From contig CAWIEX010000012.1 in assembly GCA_963835295.1 (NCBI GenBank), positions 124,001 through 188,000 of the forward strand: 64,000 nt of DNA, given 5' to 3'. Source of the stretch: JAOPZW01 sp963835295. Lineage in GTDB: Bacteria; Actinomycetota; Thermoleophilia; Solirubrobacterales; Solirubrobacteraceae. The position numbers and the translations under genes are program-made. Under the pieces are notes generated by a model. The model had not been told where the DNA came from. It was given only the letters and a program-made list of their open reading frames with translations, and searched no databases. This document shows, one piece after another, positions 1 to 8,238 of the stretch. The stretch's first letter is position 1, and the number at the start of each line of letters is the position of its first letter.

Positions 1-49
1 CGTGGTGCTCGTGGTCGTGCTCGGCGTGGGCGATCGAGGCGGCTTCCAT
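1..49 (-). CDS. ctaE: Cytochrome c oxidase subunit III, N-terminal fragment (runs off the window)
   Basis: An ATG on the minus strand at 49 opens a reading frame (MEAASIAHAEHDHEHH) that leaves the window after 16 codons. It begins 3 bases after the stop of the upstream gene, so it is the next gene of the operon. The His/Asp/Glu-rich start resembles actinobacterial subunit III N-termini, and a subunit III gene is expected after ctaC and ctaD. The assignment rests on context plus this short stretch only. Confidence 0.55.
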   Translation of the reverse strand, partial: MEAASIAHAEHDHEHH

Positions 50-52
50 GAC

Positions 53-883
53 TTACGCGGCGGCCTCCGCCTCGGTGGACTCGACGTGCTCGACGGGCTT
101 GTTGGACGCGCGGCGCACGCGCTCGACGAGGTCCGCGCGCATCCAGCCCGAGCGGGTCGCCGGCAGGGTGGAGATGACGATGTCGTCCACCCGGAAGAAC
201 TGCAGCGCGTTCATGACCGCGTTGTAGGGGTCGGGGTCGGCGATCATGCCCGCGCAGATGAGGTCGGCGGCGCGCGCGCGGTCGATCATCTGCGTCAGGC
301 GGGCGCGGGCCTGGCGCGCGGCGACGCCATGGCCGCCCTCCTGGGGCACGACGAAGATGAAGACGTGGCGCTCCAGCTCCTCGGTACGCGCCTTGAGCGC
401 CTCGAGCAGGGCGGGGGAGGAGGCGGTGCGGTTGGCGACCGCCAGGGTGACGCCGAAGGGCAGCCCCTCCTGGTCGAGGTCGACGACCACGTGCTCGACG
501 GGCACCCGGGTCGCCTCGGCGATGCGCTCGATGAGGTCGCGCCGCAGCCAGCCCGACGACGCCGCGGGGTAGGTCGAGATGACGATCTCGTCGGGGCGGT
601 ACTCGGCGAGCGCGTCCATCGTGGCGGTGTAGGGGTCGGGGTCGCCGACCTCGCCGATGGCCTCGATGCCCTCCTCGCGAAAGATCTTGCGCGCGAGGTC
701 GATCCGCACCTGCGCGGCGTCGAACACGGCCTCGTCGTAGATGATGTTGCCCTGGCGCGGGTTGGTGCGCGGGACGCAGACGACCAAGCGGATGCCGTCG
801 TCCTCCGCGGCCTTCTCCTTGATGCGGGCCAGCAGCGGAGCCCCGCCGAGGGTCTCGTTGGCCACCACGAGGACGGTCTTCAC
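53..883 (-). CDS. Tandem universal-stress-like protein inside the oxidase operon
   Basis: This 276-aa soluble protein is an internal duplication. Residues 1-145 and 146-268 each have an alternating beta/alpha layout and share DPDPY (81-85 and 216-220), a hydrophobic strand ending in VIST, an SGW motif (110-112; 245-247) and PVEHV. The fold looks like a tandem UspA/Rossmann-type nucleotide-binding protein, although the classic G-2x-G-9x-G-S/T ATP loop is not obvious. It lies between ctaD (12 bases upstream) and ctaE (3 bases downstream), so it is probably co-expressed with the A2-type oxidase. Its role there is unknown; regulation or assembly of the oxidase is only a guess. The start is the ATG directly after the ctaD stop. 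Confidence 0.7.
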   Translation of the reverse strand: MKTVLVVANETLGGAPLLARIKEKAAEDDGIRLVVCVPRTNPRQGNIIYDEAVFDAAQVRIDLARKIFREEGIEAIGEVGDPDPYTATMDALAEYRPDEIVISTYPAASSGWLRRDLIERIAEATRVPVEHVVVDLDQEGLPFGVTLAVANRTASSPALLEALKARTEELERHVFIFVVPQEGGHGVAARQARARLTQMIDRARAADLICAGMIADPDPYNAVMNALQFFRVDDIVISTLPATRSGWMRADLVERVRRASNKPVEHVESTEAEAAA

Positions 884-895
884 GACGCTCGCCTC

Positions 896-2788
896 CTACT
901 CCGCCGTGGTCGTCGCGTGTGTGCCCGCCGGAGCAGGTACCTCCGCGCCCTTGAATACCCCGTGCACGGCGCCCGGGACGCCGTACTCGTAGGGGCCGCC
1001 GACGACGGTGGGGATGGCGTCGAAGTTGAAGATCGGGGGCGGGGAGGAGACCTGCCACTCGAGCGTGAGCGCGCGCCAGGGGTTGGCCACCGCGCGCGGC
1101 CCGCCGCGCCACGAGGCGACCATGTTGTAGGCGAAGATCAGCGTGCTCAGGCCGAGGATGAAGGCGGCGATCGAGATGATGAGGTTCCACGTCGCGAACT
1201 TGTCGGCGTAGTCGTAGACGCGGCGCGGCATCCCCTGCACGCCGATGATGTGCATCGGCGCGAAGGTCAGGTTGAAGAAGATGAAGGTCATCCAGAAGTG
1301 CAGGCGGCCCAGGCGCTCGTCGTACATCCGGCCCGTCATCTTCGGGAACCAGTAGTAGACGCCGGCGAAGATCGTGAACAGCGATCCGCCGAACAGCACG
1401 TAGTGGATGTGGGCGACGATGAAGTAGGTGTCGCTGACGTGGATGGTCAGCGGGATCATCGCCAGCATCACGCCGGAGATGCCGCCGCAGGTGAACATGG
1501 TCAGGAAGCCGAGGGCGAAGAGCATCGGCGTGTCGAGGTGCAGCACCCCTCGCCACAGCGTCGCCAGCCACGAGAAGATCTTGATCCCGGTGGGGATGGC
1601 GATGATCGCCGTGGTGACCATCATCGGCACGCGGATCCACGGCTGCATGCCCGACACGAACATGTGGTGCGCCCACACGGTGAAGCCGAGGACGACGATG
1701 GCCAGCAGCGAGAAGGCCATCATCCGGTAGCCGAAGATCGGCTTGCGCGCCTTGACCGCGAGGATCTCGCTGATGATCCCGAAGCCCGGCAGCATCATGA
1801 TGTAGACGGCCGGGTGCGAGTAGAACCAGAAGACGTGCTGGTACATGAGCACGTCGCCGCCCTGCGTCGGGTCGAAGAAGTTGAAGCCCAGGCCGCGGTC
1901 GAGCAGGACGAAGAACTGCGAGGCGGCGATGAACGGCGTGGCGATGACGACCAGCAGCGAGGTCGAGAAGTTCGCCCACACCAGCAGCGGCATGCGGAAG
2001 AACGACATGCCCGGCGCGCGCATCGTGATGATGGTGACCAGGAAGTTCAGCGCGGTGGCGATCGACGACGCCCCCGCGAACTGCACGGCGATGGTGAAGA
2101 ACTCCTGCCCGAGGGGCGCCGAGGTGCTCAGCGGCGCGTACGCCGTCCAGCCGCTGGCGAACGACCCGCCCGGAGCCAGGAAGGAGAGCAGCATCATCGT
2201 GCCGGCGATCGGCAGAAGCCAGTAGGACAGCGCGTTGAGGCGCGGGAAGGCCATGTCCGGCGCGCCGATCATGAGCGGCAGCACGAAGTTCGCCAGCCCG
2301 GCGAAGACCGGGATGACGAAGAGGAAGATGAGCAGCGAGGCGTGGACGCTGAAGAGGCCGTTGAAGGTGTTGGAGTCGACGAACTGGCGACCCGGCGCGG
2401 CGAGCTCGGCGCGCATGAGCATCGCCAGCAGCCCGCCCACGAAGAGGAAGAAGAAGGAGGTGACGACGTACTGGATCCCGATGACCTTGTGGTCGGTGTT
2501 CGGGCGGAAGTAGTCCCTCCACGAGTACGCGCCGTGGCCGGAGTGGTCCTCGGGGCGCGTTGGGCGCCCTGAGGCCCAGTAGAACCAGTAGTCGAAGCAG
2601 CCCAGCCCGACGAGGAAGAACATCGGCACGGCGAGCAGCGAGACGCGCAGCACGGCCTCGCCGTCGAGCAGCGGGTCGTAGCCGAAGAGCGCTCGCAGCC
2701 CGATCGTGATGCCGTACGAGAAGGCGACGCCCAGGATCGTGTACTCCAGGGCGCGCCACCATCCGGGTGCGCGCAACGCGATGGGCAT
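896..2788 (-). CDS. ctaD: Cytochrome c oxidase subunit I, A2-type (YSHP)
   Basis: Catalytic subunit of a heme-copper oxygen reductase that reduces O2 to water and pumps protons across the membrane. Heme and copper ligands are visible: H149 (FSVHASLL), H325 with Y329, the H374/H375 pair (VWAHHMF), and H460 and H462 (VAHIHYV). The K-channel lysine is K403 (PTGIKIF). In helix VI the D-channel glutamate motif GHPEV is replaced by YSHPAV (Y323, S324, A327), the signature of A2-type oxidases. At 630 aa it is longer than the usual ~550 because residues 1-95 add about two membrane segments. It follows ctaC with a 13-base gap and precedes the tandem stress-like gene. Identification is firm; the A2 subclass is read from the motif. 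Confidence 0.95.
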   Translation of the reverse strand: MPIALRAPGWWRALEYTILGVAFSYGITIGLRALFGYDPLLDGEAVLRVSLLAVPMFFLVGLGCFDYWFYWASGRPTRPEDHSGHGAYSWRDYFRPNTDHKVIGIQYVVTSFFFLFVGGLLAMLMRAELAAPGRQFVDSNTFNGLFSVHASLLIFLFVIPVFAGLANFVLPLMIGAPDMAFPRLNALSYWLLPIAGTMMLLSFLAPGGSFASGWTAYAPLSTSAPLGQEFFTIAVQFAGASSIATALNFLVTIITMRAPGMSFFRMPLLVWANFSTSLLVVIATPFIAASQFFVLLDRGLGFNFFDPTQGGDVLMYQHVFWFYSHPAVYIMMLPGFGIISEILAVKARKPIFGYRMMAFSLLAIVVLGFTVWAHHMFVSGMQPWIRVPMMVTTAIIAIPTGIKIFSWLATLWRGVLHLDTPMLFALGFLTMFTCGGISGVMLAMIPLTIHVSDTYFIVAHIHYVLFGGSLFTIFAGVYYWFPKMTGRMYDERLGRLHFWMTFIFFNLTFAPMHIIGVQGMPRRVYDYADKFATWNLIISIAAFILGLSTLIFAYNMVASWRGGPRAVANPWRALTLEWQVSSPPPIFNFDAIPTVVGGPYEYGVPGAVHGVFKGAEVPAPAGTHATTTAE

Positions 2789-2801
2789 CAGCGGCTGGAC
2801 C

Positions 2802-3896
2802 TCACTTGTTCGTCACCTGAGAGAGGTACTTGACCAGGGCATCGACCTGCTCTGCCGACAGCGTATCGCCGAAGTTCGGGGGCATGACGCCGGGCTGGTA
2901 ACCGGGCGCGATCACCTTGTCGGGGGTGAGGATCGACTCCTTGATGAAGGCCGCGTCCTTGCCCTTGAGGACCTTGTCGAGGTCGGGCCCGACCTGGCCC
3001 TTGGCGCCCGCGTCGGCCAGCGTGTGGCAAGTGGCGCAGGCCGTCGCGCCCGTGTCCGCGTTGCCGGCGTTGAAGAGCTGCTTGGCGTTCACGGCGGCGG
3101 CGCCGCCGCCGCCGCCCCCTCCGCCGCCGCCGGCCGCGGGCTTGGCGGTCATCTTCTGCAACCACTTGTCGAAGTCCGCGGGGGCGAGGATGTGCGCGGT
3201 CTGGCGCATGAAGGCGTGGCCCAGGCCGCACAGCTCGGCGCAGACGATCGCGTGGTCGCCGATCGCCGCCGGGTTCTTCGGCGTCACCCGGTAGTGGGTC
3301 GTGATCCCCGGCACCGCGTCGATCTTCATCCTGAAGTCCGGGACCCAGAAGTCGTGGATGACGTCCTTGGACTTGACGTCGAACTTCACGGACTTGCCGG
3401 CGGGCAGGTAGAGCTGGGCGGTGGTGAACCGCTTGCCGCCCTCGTTGTAGGCGAAGCTCCAGGCGAACTGCTGGCCGGTGACCGTGACGACCCGCTCGTT
3501 GCTGGCCGCCGGCGCCTGCTCGATGTCGCGCATGACGACGTAGGCGTAGGTCACGAGGCCGACGATGAGGATCGCCGGGATGGCGGTCCAGACGACCTCC
3601 AGCCGCGTGTTGCCGTGGATCGGGGGGCCGTCGAGGTTCTCCTCGCCCGGGCGCATGCGGAACTCGATCACCGCGAAGCAGACGATCACCGTGACGAGCA
3701 CGAAGACCGGCACCGTGGCGATGATGAGGACGTCCCAGAGGGTGTCGATCTTGTCGGCCTGCGTCGAGTCGGCAGGCGGGAACCAATGGATCGTCAGGCC
3801 GATCGCAATGCCGATCGCGGTGGCGATGACCCCCACCACGACCATCTGCTGGACCGTGCGCTTGCGCTCCCGGCGCGGCGTGCTCTCCTCCGGCAT
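2802..3896 (-). CDS. ctaC: Cytochrome c oxidase subunit II with fused cytochrome c domain
   Basis: Receives electrons at the binuclear CuA centre and passes them to subunit I. Three hydrophobic segments (about 17-38, 55-78, 101-123) precede the cupredoxin domain. CuA ligands are H181, C219, E221, C223, H227 and M230 (CAELCGLGHAFM). A run of ten glycines (256-265) links to a C-terminal class I cytochrome c: heme motif CATCH at 287-291, likely axial M338 (VMPPNF). The fused heme makes this a caa3-type enzyme, fitting the A2-type subunit I next door. No subunit II is needed elsewhere for this enzyme, as the second oxidase has its own. First gene of the operon; the ATG at 3896 begins MPEES. Confidence 0.95.
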   Translation of the reverse strand: MPEESTPRRERKRTVQQMVVVGVIATAIGIAIGLTIHWFPPADSTQADKIDTLWDVLIIATVPVFVLVTVIVCFAVIEFRMRPGEENLDGPPIHGNTRLEVVWTAIPAILIVGLVTYAYVVMRDIEQAPAASNERVVTVTGQQFAWSFAYNEGGKRFTTAQLYLPAGKSVKFDVKSKDVIHDFWVPDFRMKIDAVPGITTHYRVTPKNPAAIGDHAIVCAELCGLGHAFMRQTAHILAPADFDKWLQKMTAKPAAGGGGGGGGGGAAAVNAKQLFNAGNADTGATACATCHTLADAGAKGQVGPDLDKVLKGKDAAFIKESILTPDKVIAPGYQPGVMPPNFGDTLSAEQVDALVKYLSQVTNK

Positions 3897-3985
3897 GCCC
3901 GCGGCATCCTATGGGTCGTCCGCGACAGAGCGCAACGCGGAACGTACCCACGGTGCGACGGAACGACGGAGCGACGGACGGGGCG

Positions 3986-4471
3986 TCAGACGGGCTGCGG
4001 GGCGATGCGCGAGCCGTCGCCGAAGCCCTCGAGGGGGCTGCGCGAGCGATAGGTCGAGGGCGACGCGCCATGGTGACGGCGGAAGGCCTTGGCGAACTGG
4101 GCGGGCTGGCGGTAGCCCACACGGTGGGCCACCTCCCGCACGGTGGTGCCGCGGCTTCTGAGCATGTCGGCGGCGCGCTCCATCCGCACCGCGGTCAGGT
4201 GCTCGCGGAAGGTCGTGTTGCCGATCTCGGCGTAGGCGCGCTGCAACTGGCGCCGGCTCGAGGCCACGCGCCGGGCGATGTCGTCCAGGCTCAGATCGGA
4301 GGCGAACTCGCTCTCGACGATCGAAGTGGCCTCCTCGAAGAGGCTCGTGCGGTGTCTGACTGTGGCGGCGCGTTGCATTGCGGTGAAGAAGCTCTTGTTA
4401 CGTGCCGTACCCGCCGCGGGATGAGGTGACCCGGTGGGCTGCCCCCAATTTGGCGCGTGGGCGCTGGACAC
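3986..4471 (-). CDS. AraC-type DNA-binding transcription regulator
   Basis: The C-terminal 100 residues form the double helix-turn-helix of the AraC/XylS family: LSLDDIARRVASSRRQLQR as the first HTH and TVREVAHRVGYRQPAQFAKA as the second, ending with the family's F-x-x-x-G-x-SP-x-x-YR pattern. There is no sugar-binding cupin domain; the N-terminal ~55 residues are short and unrecognised, so no effector can be proposed. The start is uncertain. The long form uses GTG at 4471; ATG at 4378 (MQRAATV) would give a 130-aa HTH-only protein. It is divergent from the CBS gene and lies just upstream of ctaC on the same strand, about 90 bp away, so it may control either. Confidence 0.8.
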   Translation of the reverse strand: MSSAHAPNWGQPTGSPHPAAGTARNKSFFTAMQRAATVRHRTSLFEEATSIVESEFASDLSLDDIARRVASSRRQLQRAYAEIGNTTFREHLTAVRMERAADMLRSRGTTVREVAHRVGYRQPAQFAKAFRRHHGASPSTYRSRSPLEGFGDGSRIAPQPV

Positions 4472-4539
4472 CGTGTCAGCGGCTGGTAGATTGAGCCAAT
4501 CGTTGCAAGCTGACGGCTCCCAGGAGGCGGCGAACGAGC

Positions 4540-4962
4540 ATGCAGGTACGTGACGGCATGAGCAAGGTGGTCCTGACCGTGGGCCCGGGCCATACCCTGC
4601 GCGAGGCTGCGCGGCTGATGGCCGAGCGCCGCGTCGGCGCCGCGGTCGTGCTCGATCCCGACAGCCCCGGGCCCGGCATCCTCACCGAGCGCGACCTCAT
4701 GGACTCGGTCGGCAAGGGCCAGGACCCCGACACCGAGCGCGTCGCGGACCACCTCACGTCCGACATCGTCTTCGCCGCGCCCGACTGGTCGCTGGAAGAG
4801 GCCGCGGTCGCCATGGTGCGCGGCGGCTTCCGCCACCTCGTGGTCACCACCGGCGGCGAGGTCGCCGGCCTGCTCTCGATGCGCGACATCGTGCGCTGCT
4901 GGACCGACGACGGGGCGATCTGCGACGTGCCCGACAGCGCCTCGTTCGGCGCTGCGGCTTAG
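4540..4962 (+). CDS. CBS-domain pair protein
   Basis: A 140-aa stand-alone Bateman module: two CBS motifs (residues ~1-60 and 70-130). The first has the typical GHTLREAARLMAERRVGAAVV core and ILTERDL; the second has SLEEAAVAMVRGGFRHLVV and LLSMRDIVR. Such modules bind adenosine nucleotides and act as energy sensors or pair with other proteins. A good ribosome site (AGGAGGCG) lies 10-14 bases before the ATG at 4540, and a TAGATT box at 4487-4492 could be the -10 of its promoter. It lies between two oxidase operons, but no functional link is proven. Confidence 0.85.
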   Translation: MQVRDGMSKVVLTVGPGHTLREAARLMAERRVGAAVVLDPDSPGPGILTERDLMDSVGKGQDPDTERVADHLTSDIVFAAPDWSLEEAAVAMVRGGFRHLVVTTGGEVAGLLSMRDIVRCWTDDGAICDVPDSASFGAAA

Positions 4963-5259
4963 GGTCGTCCGCCGCTCGCGTGGTCGTCCGCGCGTCGCTT
5001 CTGCGCTGCGCGTCGCAAACAGCATCACCGAGGGGAGGCAGGCCCGCCGCCCGCTGGCTGGGGCGAGCCACTTCGGTTTGTGTCCGGTTTCCGCACACAA
5101 ACCGAAGTGGTTCGCGAAGGGCCGCAGAAAAGGCTCGGATTCCGGGTCCAATCTGCGGCAGTTCGCGTGGACCGCGCCCGGCCCGAGCGCCCGCGGCTCG
5201 CTTCCCCTCGGTGATGCTGTAGACGTCGCGCAGCGTCGCGGCGACGGCGGACGACCTGC
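4963..5259. repeat. Nested inverted-repeat element between two gene ends
   Basis: No convincing gene lies in these ~300 bases. Three stems are nested. Outer: 5019-5035 (ACAGCATCACCGAGGGG) pairs perfectly with 5204-5220, with further imperfect pairing outward, and GGTCGTCCGCCG at 4963-4974 is repeated inverted at 5245-5256. Inner: 5064-5083 pairs with 5095-5114 (core CCACTTCGGTTTGTGT) around an 11-base loop. A third short stem joins GCCGCAGA (from ~5122) to TCTGCGGC (to ~5159). It sits between the convergent ends of the CBS gene and the oxidase operon. It may be a bidirectional terminator, a structured RNA, or a non-autonomous palindromic element. Confidence 0.6.
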
Positions 5260-5493
5260 CTAGTGCTCGGCGTGCTCGAGCGGGAGCTCGTCGATGTCGC
5301 GGCGCGTGTCGCGGATCCAGGCCACGATCACGCACAGCGACAGGATGGCGCCGGCGATAGAGATGAAGACGTTCGTGGTCACGCCGACCACCGCCATGGT
5401 GATTCCGACGGTGAGCAGGACCGGCTGGATGCTGCCGCCGGGGAGGTGGATCTCCTCGCCGGAGGGCGGGACCTCGGGATCGAGCGGGCTCAC
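5260..5493 (-). CDS. Cytochrome c oxidase subunit IV-like small membrane protein
   Basis: A 77-aa protein starting at a GTG (5493) that overlaps the preceding stop as GTGA. An N-terminal polar stretch (MSPLDPEVPPSGEEIHLPGG) leads into two hydrophobic segments, around residues 22-40 and 42-60, and a charged His-containing tail. The HLPGGSIQPVLL pattern followed by two helices resembles the small actinobacterial aa3 oxidase subunit IV (CtaF-like) proteins. It is the last gene of the second oxidase operon. A much longer open frame in the same phase runs upstream across ctaB but is not coding there. Confidence 0.75.
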   Translation of the reverse strand: MSPLDPEVPPSGEEIHLPGGSIQPVLLTVGITMAVVGVTTNVFISIAGAILSLCVIVAWIRDTRRDIDELPLEHAEH

Positions 5494-5600
5494 GAGATGT
5501 AGATGGCCGCCGCGACGAACGTCATGCCGAACATGAAGAAGCACACCGCGGTGACGATGAGGCCGGAGCGGACGTTCTTGCGGGCGAGGTTGCGGTCCAT
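5490..5600 (-). CDS. 36-aa single-span membrane protein of the oxidase operon
   Basis: A short ORF, MDRNLARKNVRSG followed by a single hydrophobic helix (about LIVTAVCFFMFGMTFVAAAIYI), starting at ATG 5600. Its TGA overlaps the GTG of the subunit IV-like gene. A positively charged N-terminus before one helix, located next to ctaB, matches the pattern of small cytochrome oxidase assembly/accessory proteins in other bacteria. The likely topology is N-in. It is too short for standard gene callers; the translational overlap and the codon pattern (almost all third positions G or C) argue that it is real. Confidence 0.65.
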   Translation of the reverse strand: MDRNLARKNVRSGLIVTAVCFFMFGMTFVAAAIYIS

Positions 5601-5621
5601 GGCGAGCCTTGGGTCGGGATC

Positions 5622-6524
5622 CTAGAGCTTGACGTCGGCGACCATCGCGCCGAAGAGCAGGGCCAGGTAGGCGAGCGAGAACAGGTACAGGCGCAGCGCC
5701 GAGCGCCGGTCGGCGCGGCGGCTGAGCAGCCACGCGCCGCCGACGAAGAGGACGCCGAGGACGAACGAGGCGACCAGGTAGACCGTCCCCAGCCCCCCGG
5801 CGCAGAAGGGCAGCTGGGTCACCGCGTAGAGCAGGACGCTGTAGAGCAGGATCTGCCGGCGGGTCTCGACCTCGCCGCGGACCACGGGCAGCATCGGCAC
5901 GCCGACGCGCTCGTACTCGCCCTTCATGAGCAGCGAGAGCGCCCAGAAGTGCGGCGGCGTCCAGAAGAAGACGATCGCGAAGAGGTAGACGGCCATGCCG
6001 TCCAGGCCGCCCGTCACCGCGGCCCAGCCGACGAGCGGGGGCACGGCCCCCGCGGCGCCCCCGATGACGATGTTCTGCGGCGTGCGGCGCTTGAGCCACA
6101 CGGTGTAGACGAACACGTAGCCGAAGAAGCCGCACAGCGAGAGCGCGGCGGCGAGCGGGTTGACCCACACCGACAGCTCGACGACCGACAGCGCCGCCAG
6201 GACGCAGCCGAAGATCGTCGCCGCCCGGGCCGACACCCGCCCCGCGGGCACGGGCCGGTCGGCCGTGCGCGCCATGCGGGCGTCGATGTCGCGATCGAAG
6301 GCGTGGTTGACGGCGCCGGCGCCGCCCGCCGACAGGTAGCCGCCCAGGCACGTGAGCAGGATGAGCTGCAGCGACGGCGTGCCCGCCACGAGCATCGTCG
6401 TCACCGTCGTGAAGAGCAGCAGCGACTGGACGCGCGGCTTGGTCAGGGTGACGTAGTCCGCCACCACCTGGCGCGCGCCCGCCAGCGGCGAGAGCGCGAC
6501 GGCAGCGGCGCGTGGCGCGGACAT
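5622..6524 (-). CDS. ctaB: Protoheme IX farnesyltransferase (heme O synthase)
   Basis: A UbiA-family membrane prenyltransferase that adds a farnesyl group to heme b to make heme O, the precursor of the heme A needed by both oxidases here. The 300-aa protein has the polyprenyl-diphosphate motif NHAFDRDIDARM with the following TADRPVPAGR, the second acidic loop region RRTPQNIVIGGAAGAVPPLVGW, and about eight hydrophobic helices. The ATG at 6524 overlaps the ctaD stop as ATGA, so translation is coupled. No heme A synthase (CtaA) gene is seen in the window. Confidence 0.95.
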   Translation of the reverse strand: MSAPRAAAVALSPLAGARQVVADYVTLTKPRVQSLLLFTTVTTMLVAGTPSLQLILLTCLGGYLSAGGAGAVNHAFDRDIDARMARTADRPVPAGRVSARAATIFGCVLAALSVVELSVWVNPLAAALSLCGFFGYVFVYTVWLKRRTPQNIVIGGAAGAVPPLVGWAAVTGGLDGMAVYLFAIVFFWTPPHFWALSLLMKGEYERVGVPMLPVVRGEVETRRQILLYSVLLYAVTQLPFCAGGLGTVYLVASFVLGVLFVGGAWLLSRRADRRSALRLYLFSLAYLALLFGAMVADVKL

Positions 6525-8230
6525 CAGGTTCGCACCGCGGACTCGGGCACCGGCTGCTCCATCTCGTCGGTCGGCCCCATCTGGCGCTCGACCTGGCGGC
6601 GGATGTCCTTCATCGGCTCGACCGAGCGCACGCGGGGGATGACGTCGAAGTTGTTGACCGGCGGCGGCGAGGTGGTGAACCACTCCAGGGTGTTGCCCTT
6701 CCACGGGTCCGGCCCGGCGATCGGGCCGTGCTTGACGCTGCGGACCACGTTGACCGCCGTCACCAGCACCCCGGTGGCGAGGATGAACGAGCCCACGGTC
6801 GAGATCAGGTTGTAGAGCTCGAGGTGGCCGACGTCGGCGTACTCGTAGATGCGCCGCGGCATCCCGTCGAGACCCAGCGAGTGCTGGATGAGGAAGGTGA
6901 CGTGGAAGCCGACGAGCATGAGCCAGAAGCTCAGCTTGCCGAGGCCCTCGCTCAGCAGCCGCCCGGTGATCTTCGGGAACCAGTAGTAGATGCCCGCGAA
7001 GATGCCGAACACGGAGCCGCCCATGAGCACGTAGTGCAGGTGGGCGACGACGAAGTACGTGTCGGTGACCTGCCAGTCGACGGGGAAGACGGCGAGGAAG
7101 ACGCCCGTGATGCCGCCGATGAGGAACGTCCCGATGAAGCCCACGCAGAACAGCAGCGCGGTCTTGAACTCGATCGTGCCCCGCCACAGCGTGGCCACCC
7201 AGTTGAAGATCTTCACGCCCGTGGGCACGGCGATGAGGAAGGAGCCCAGCATGAAGAAGATCAGCACGTAGGTCGGGCTCGGCGTGGCGAACATGTGGTG
7301 CGCCCACACCAGCAGCCCGAGGAAGGCGATGAGCACCGTGGCCGCCGCGACCGCCTTGTAGCCGAAGATCGGCTTGCGGGCGAAGACGGGCAGGACCTCG
7401 GAGATGATCCCGAAGCCCGGCAGCACCATGATGTAGACCTCGGGGTGCCCGAAGAACCAGAACAGGTGCTGCCAGAGCAGGGGCGAGCCACCGTTCGACG
7501 CATCGAAGAAGTGCGTCCCGAAGTGGCGGTCGGTGAGGAGCATCGTCACCGCGCCCGCGACGACCGGCAGGGCCAGGATGAGCAGGATCGCGTAGGTCAG
7601 GATCGTCCACACGAAGAGCGGCAGGCGCCCCCAGCCCATGCCCGGCGCGCGCATGTTGGCGATCGTGGCGTAGAAGTTGATCGCGCCCACCAGCGAGCTC
7701 AGGCCCGTGAGGTGGACGAGGAAGATCCACGCGTCGACGCCGCCGTTGGGCAGGTAGTTGCTCGACGACAGCGGCGGGTAGCACGTCCAGCCGCACTCGG
7801 GCGGGTTGAAGAAGACCGACCCGTAGAAGACCAGCCCGCCCGCCACCAGCAGCCAGAAGGACAGGGCGTTGAGCTTCGGGTACGCCATGTCGCGGGCGCC
7901 GATCATGAGCGGCACGAGGTAGTTGCCGAAGCCGGCCATGATCGGGACGACGAACAGGAAGACCATCGTCGTCCCGTGCATCGTGAACAGCTCGTTGTAC
8001 GTCTTGGGGTCCAGGAGCGTGTTGTTCGCCTGGCTGAGCTGCAGGCGCATGAGCAGCGCCTCGGTCCCGCCCAGGATGAAGAAGACGAACGTGAGGACCA
8101 GGTACATGATCCCGATCCGCTTGTGGTCGGTCGTCGTGACCCACGAGGTCCAGCCCGTGCGCTCGGGCTGGACGCGCCGGGCGACGATCTGCGGGACGGG
8201 GGAGAGGGCTTGCTCGGTGGTGGCGGCCAT
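6524..8230 (-). CDS. ctaD: Cytochrome c oxidase subunit I, A1-type (GHPE)
   Basis: Second heme-copper oxidase catalytic subunit, 568 aa. Ligands and channels are all present: H85 (FTMHGTT), H262 with E264 in the canonical GHPEVY (A1-type D-channel glutamate), H311/H312, K340 (PTGVKIF), H397 and H399 (VAHLHYV). It lacks the N-terminal extension of the A2-type copy and is clearly diverged from it, so this is a second enzyme and not a recent duplicate. It follows ctaC by 8 bases and overlaps ctaB by one codon. Confidence 0.95.
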   Translation of the reverse strand: MAATTEQALSPVPQIVARRVQPERTGWTSWVTTTDHKRIGIMYLVLTFVFFILGGTEALLMRLQLSQANNTLLDPKTYNELFTMHGTTMVFLFVVPIMAGFGNYLVPLMIGARDMAYPKLNALSFWLLVAGGLVFYGSVFFNPPECGWTCYPPLSSSNYLPNGGVDAWIFLVHLTGLSSLVGAINFYATIANMRAPGMGWGRLPLFVWTILTYAILLILALPVVAGAVTMLLTDRHFGTHFFDASNGGSPLLWQHLFWFFGHPEVYIMVLPGFGIISEVLPVFARKPIFGYKAVAAATVLIAFLGLLVWAHHMFATPSPTYVLIFFMLGSFLIAVPTGVKIFNWVATLWRGTIEFKTALLFCVGFIGTFLIGGITGVFLAVFPVDWQVTDTYFVVAHLHYVLMGGSVFGIFAGIYYWFPKITGRLLSEGLGKLSFWLMLVGFHVTFLIQHSLGLDGMPRRIYEYADVGHLELYNLISTVGSFILATGVLVTAVNVVRSVKHGPIAGPDPWKGNTLEWFTTSPPPVNNFDVIPRVRSVEPMKDIRRQVERQMGPTDEMEQPVPESAVRT

Positions 8231-8238
8231 GAAGGGGG

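Noticed and set aside
2..2572. An 856-codon plus-strand open frame opposite ctaD and the stress-like gene
   Set aside because: Its translation is dominated by Asp/Arg/His/Val repeats from the reverse complement of the oxidase gene. No start context or motif.
3095..3140. A frameshift or artefact in the poly-glycine stretch of ctaC
   Set aside because: The cytochrome c domain follows in frame with an intact CATCH and Met ligand, so the ten-glycine linker is genuine coding sequence.
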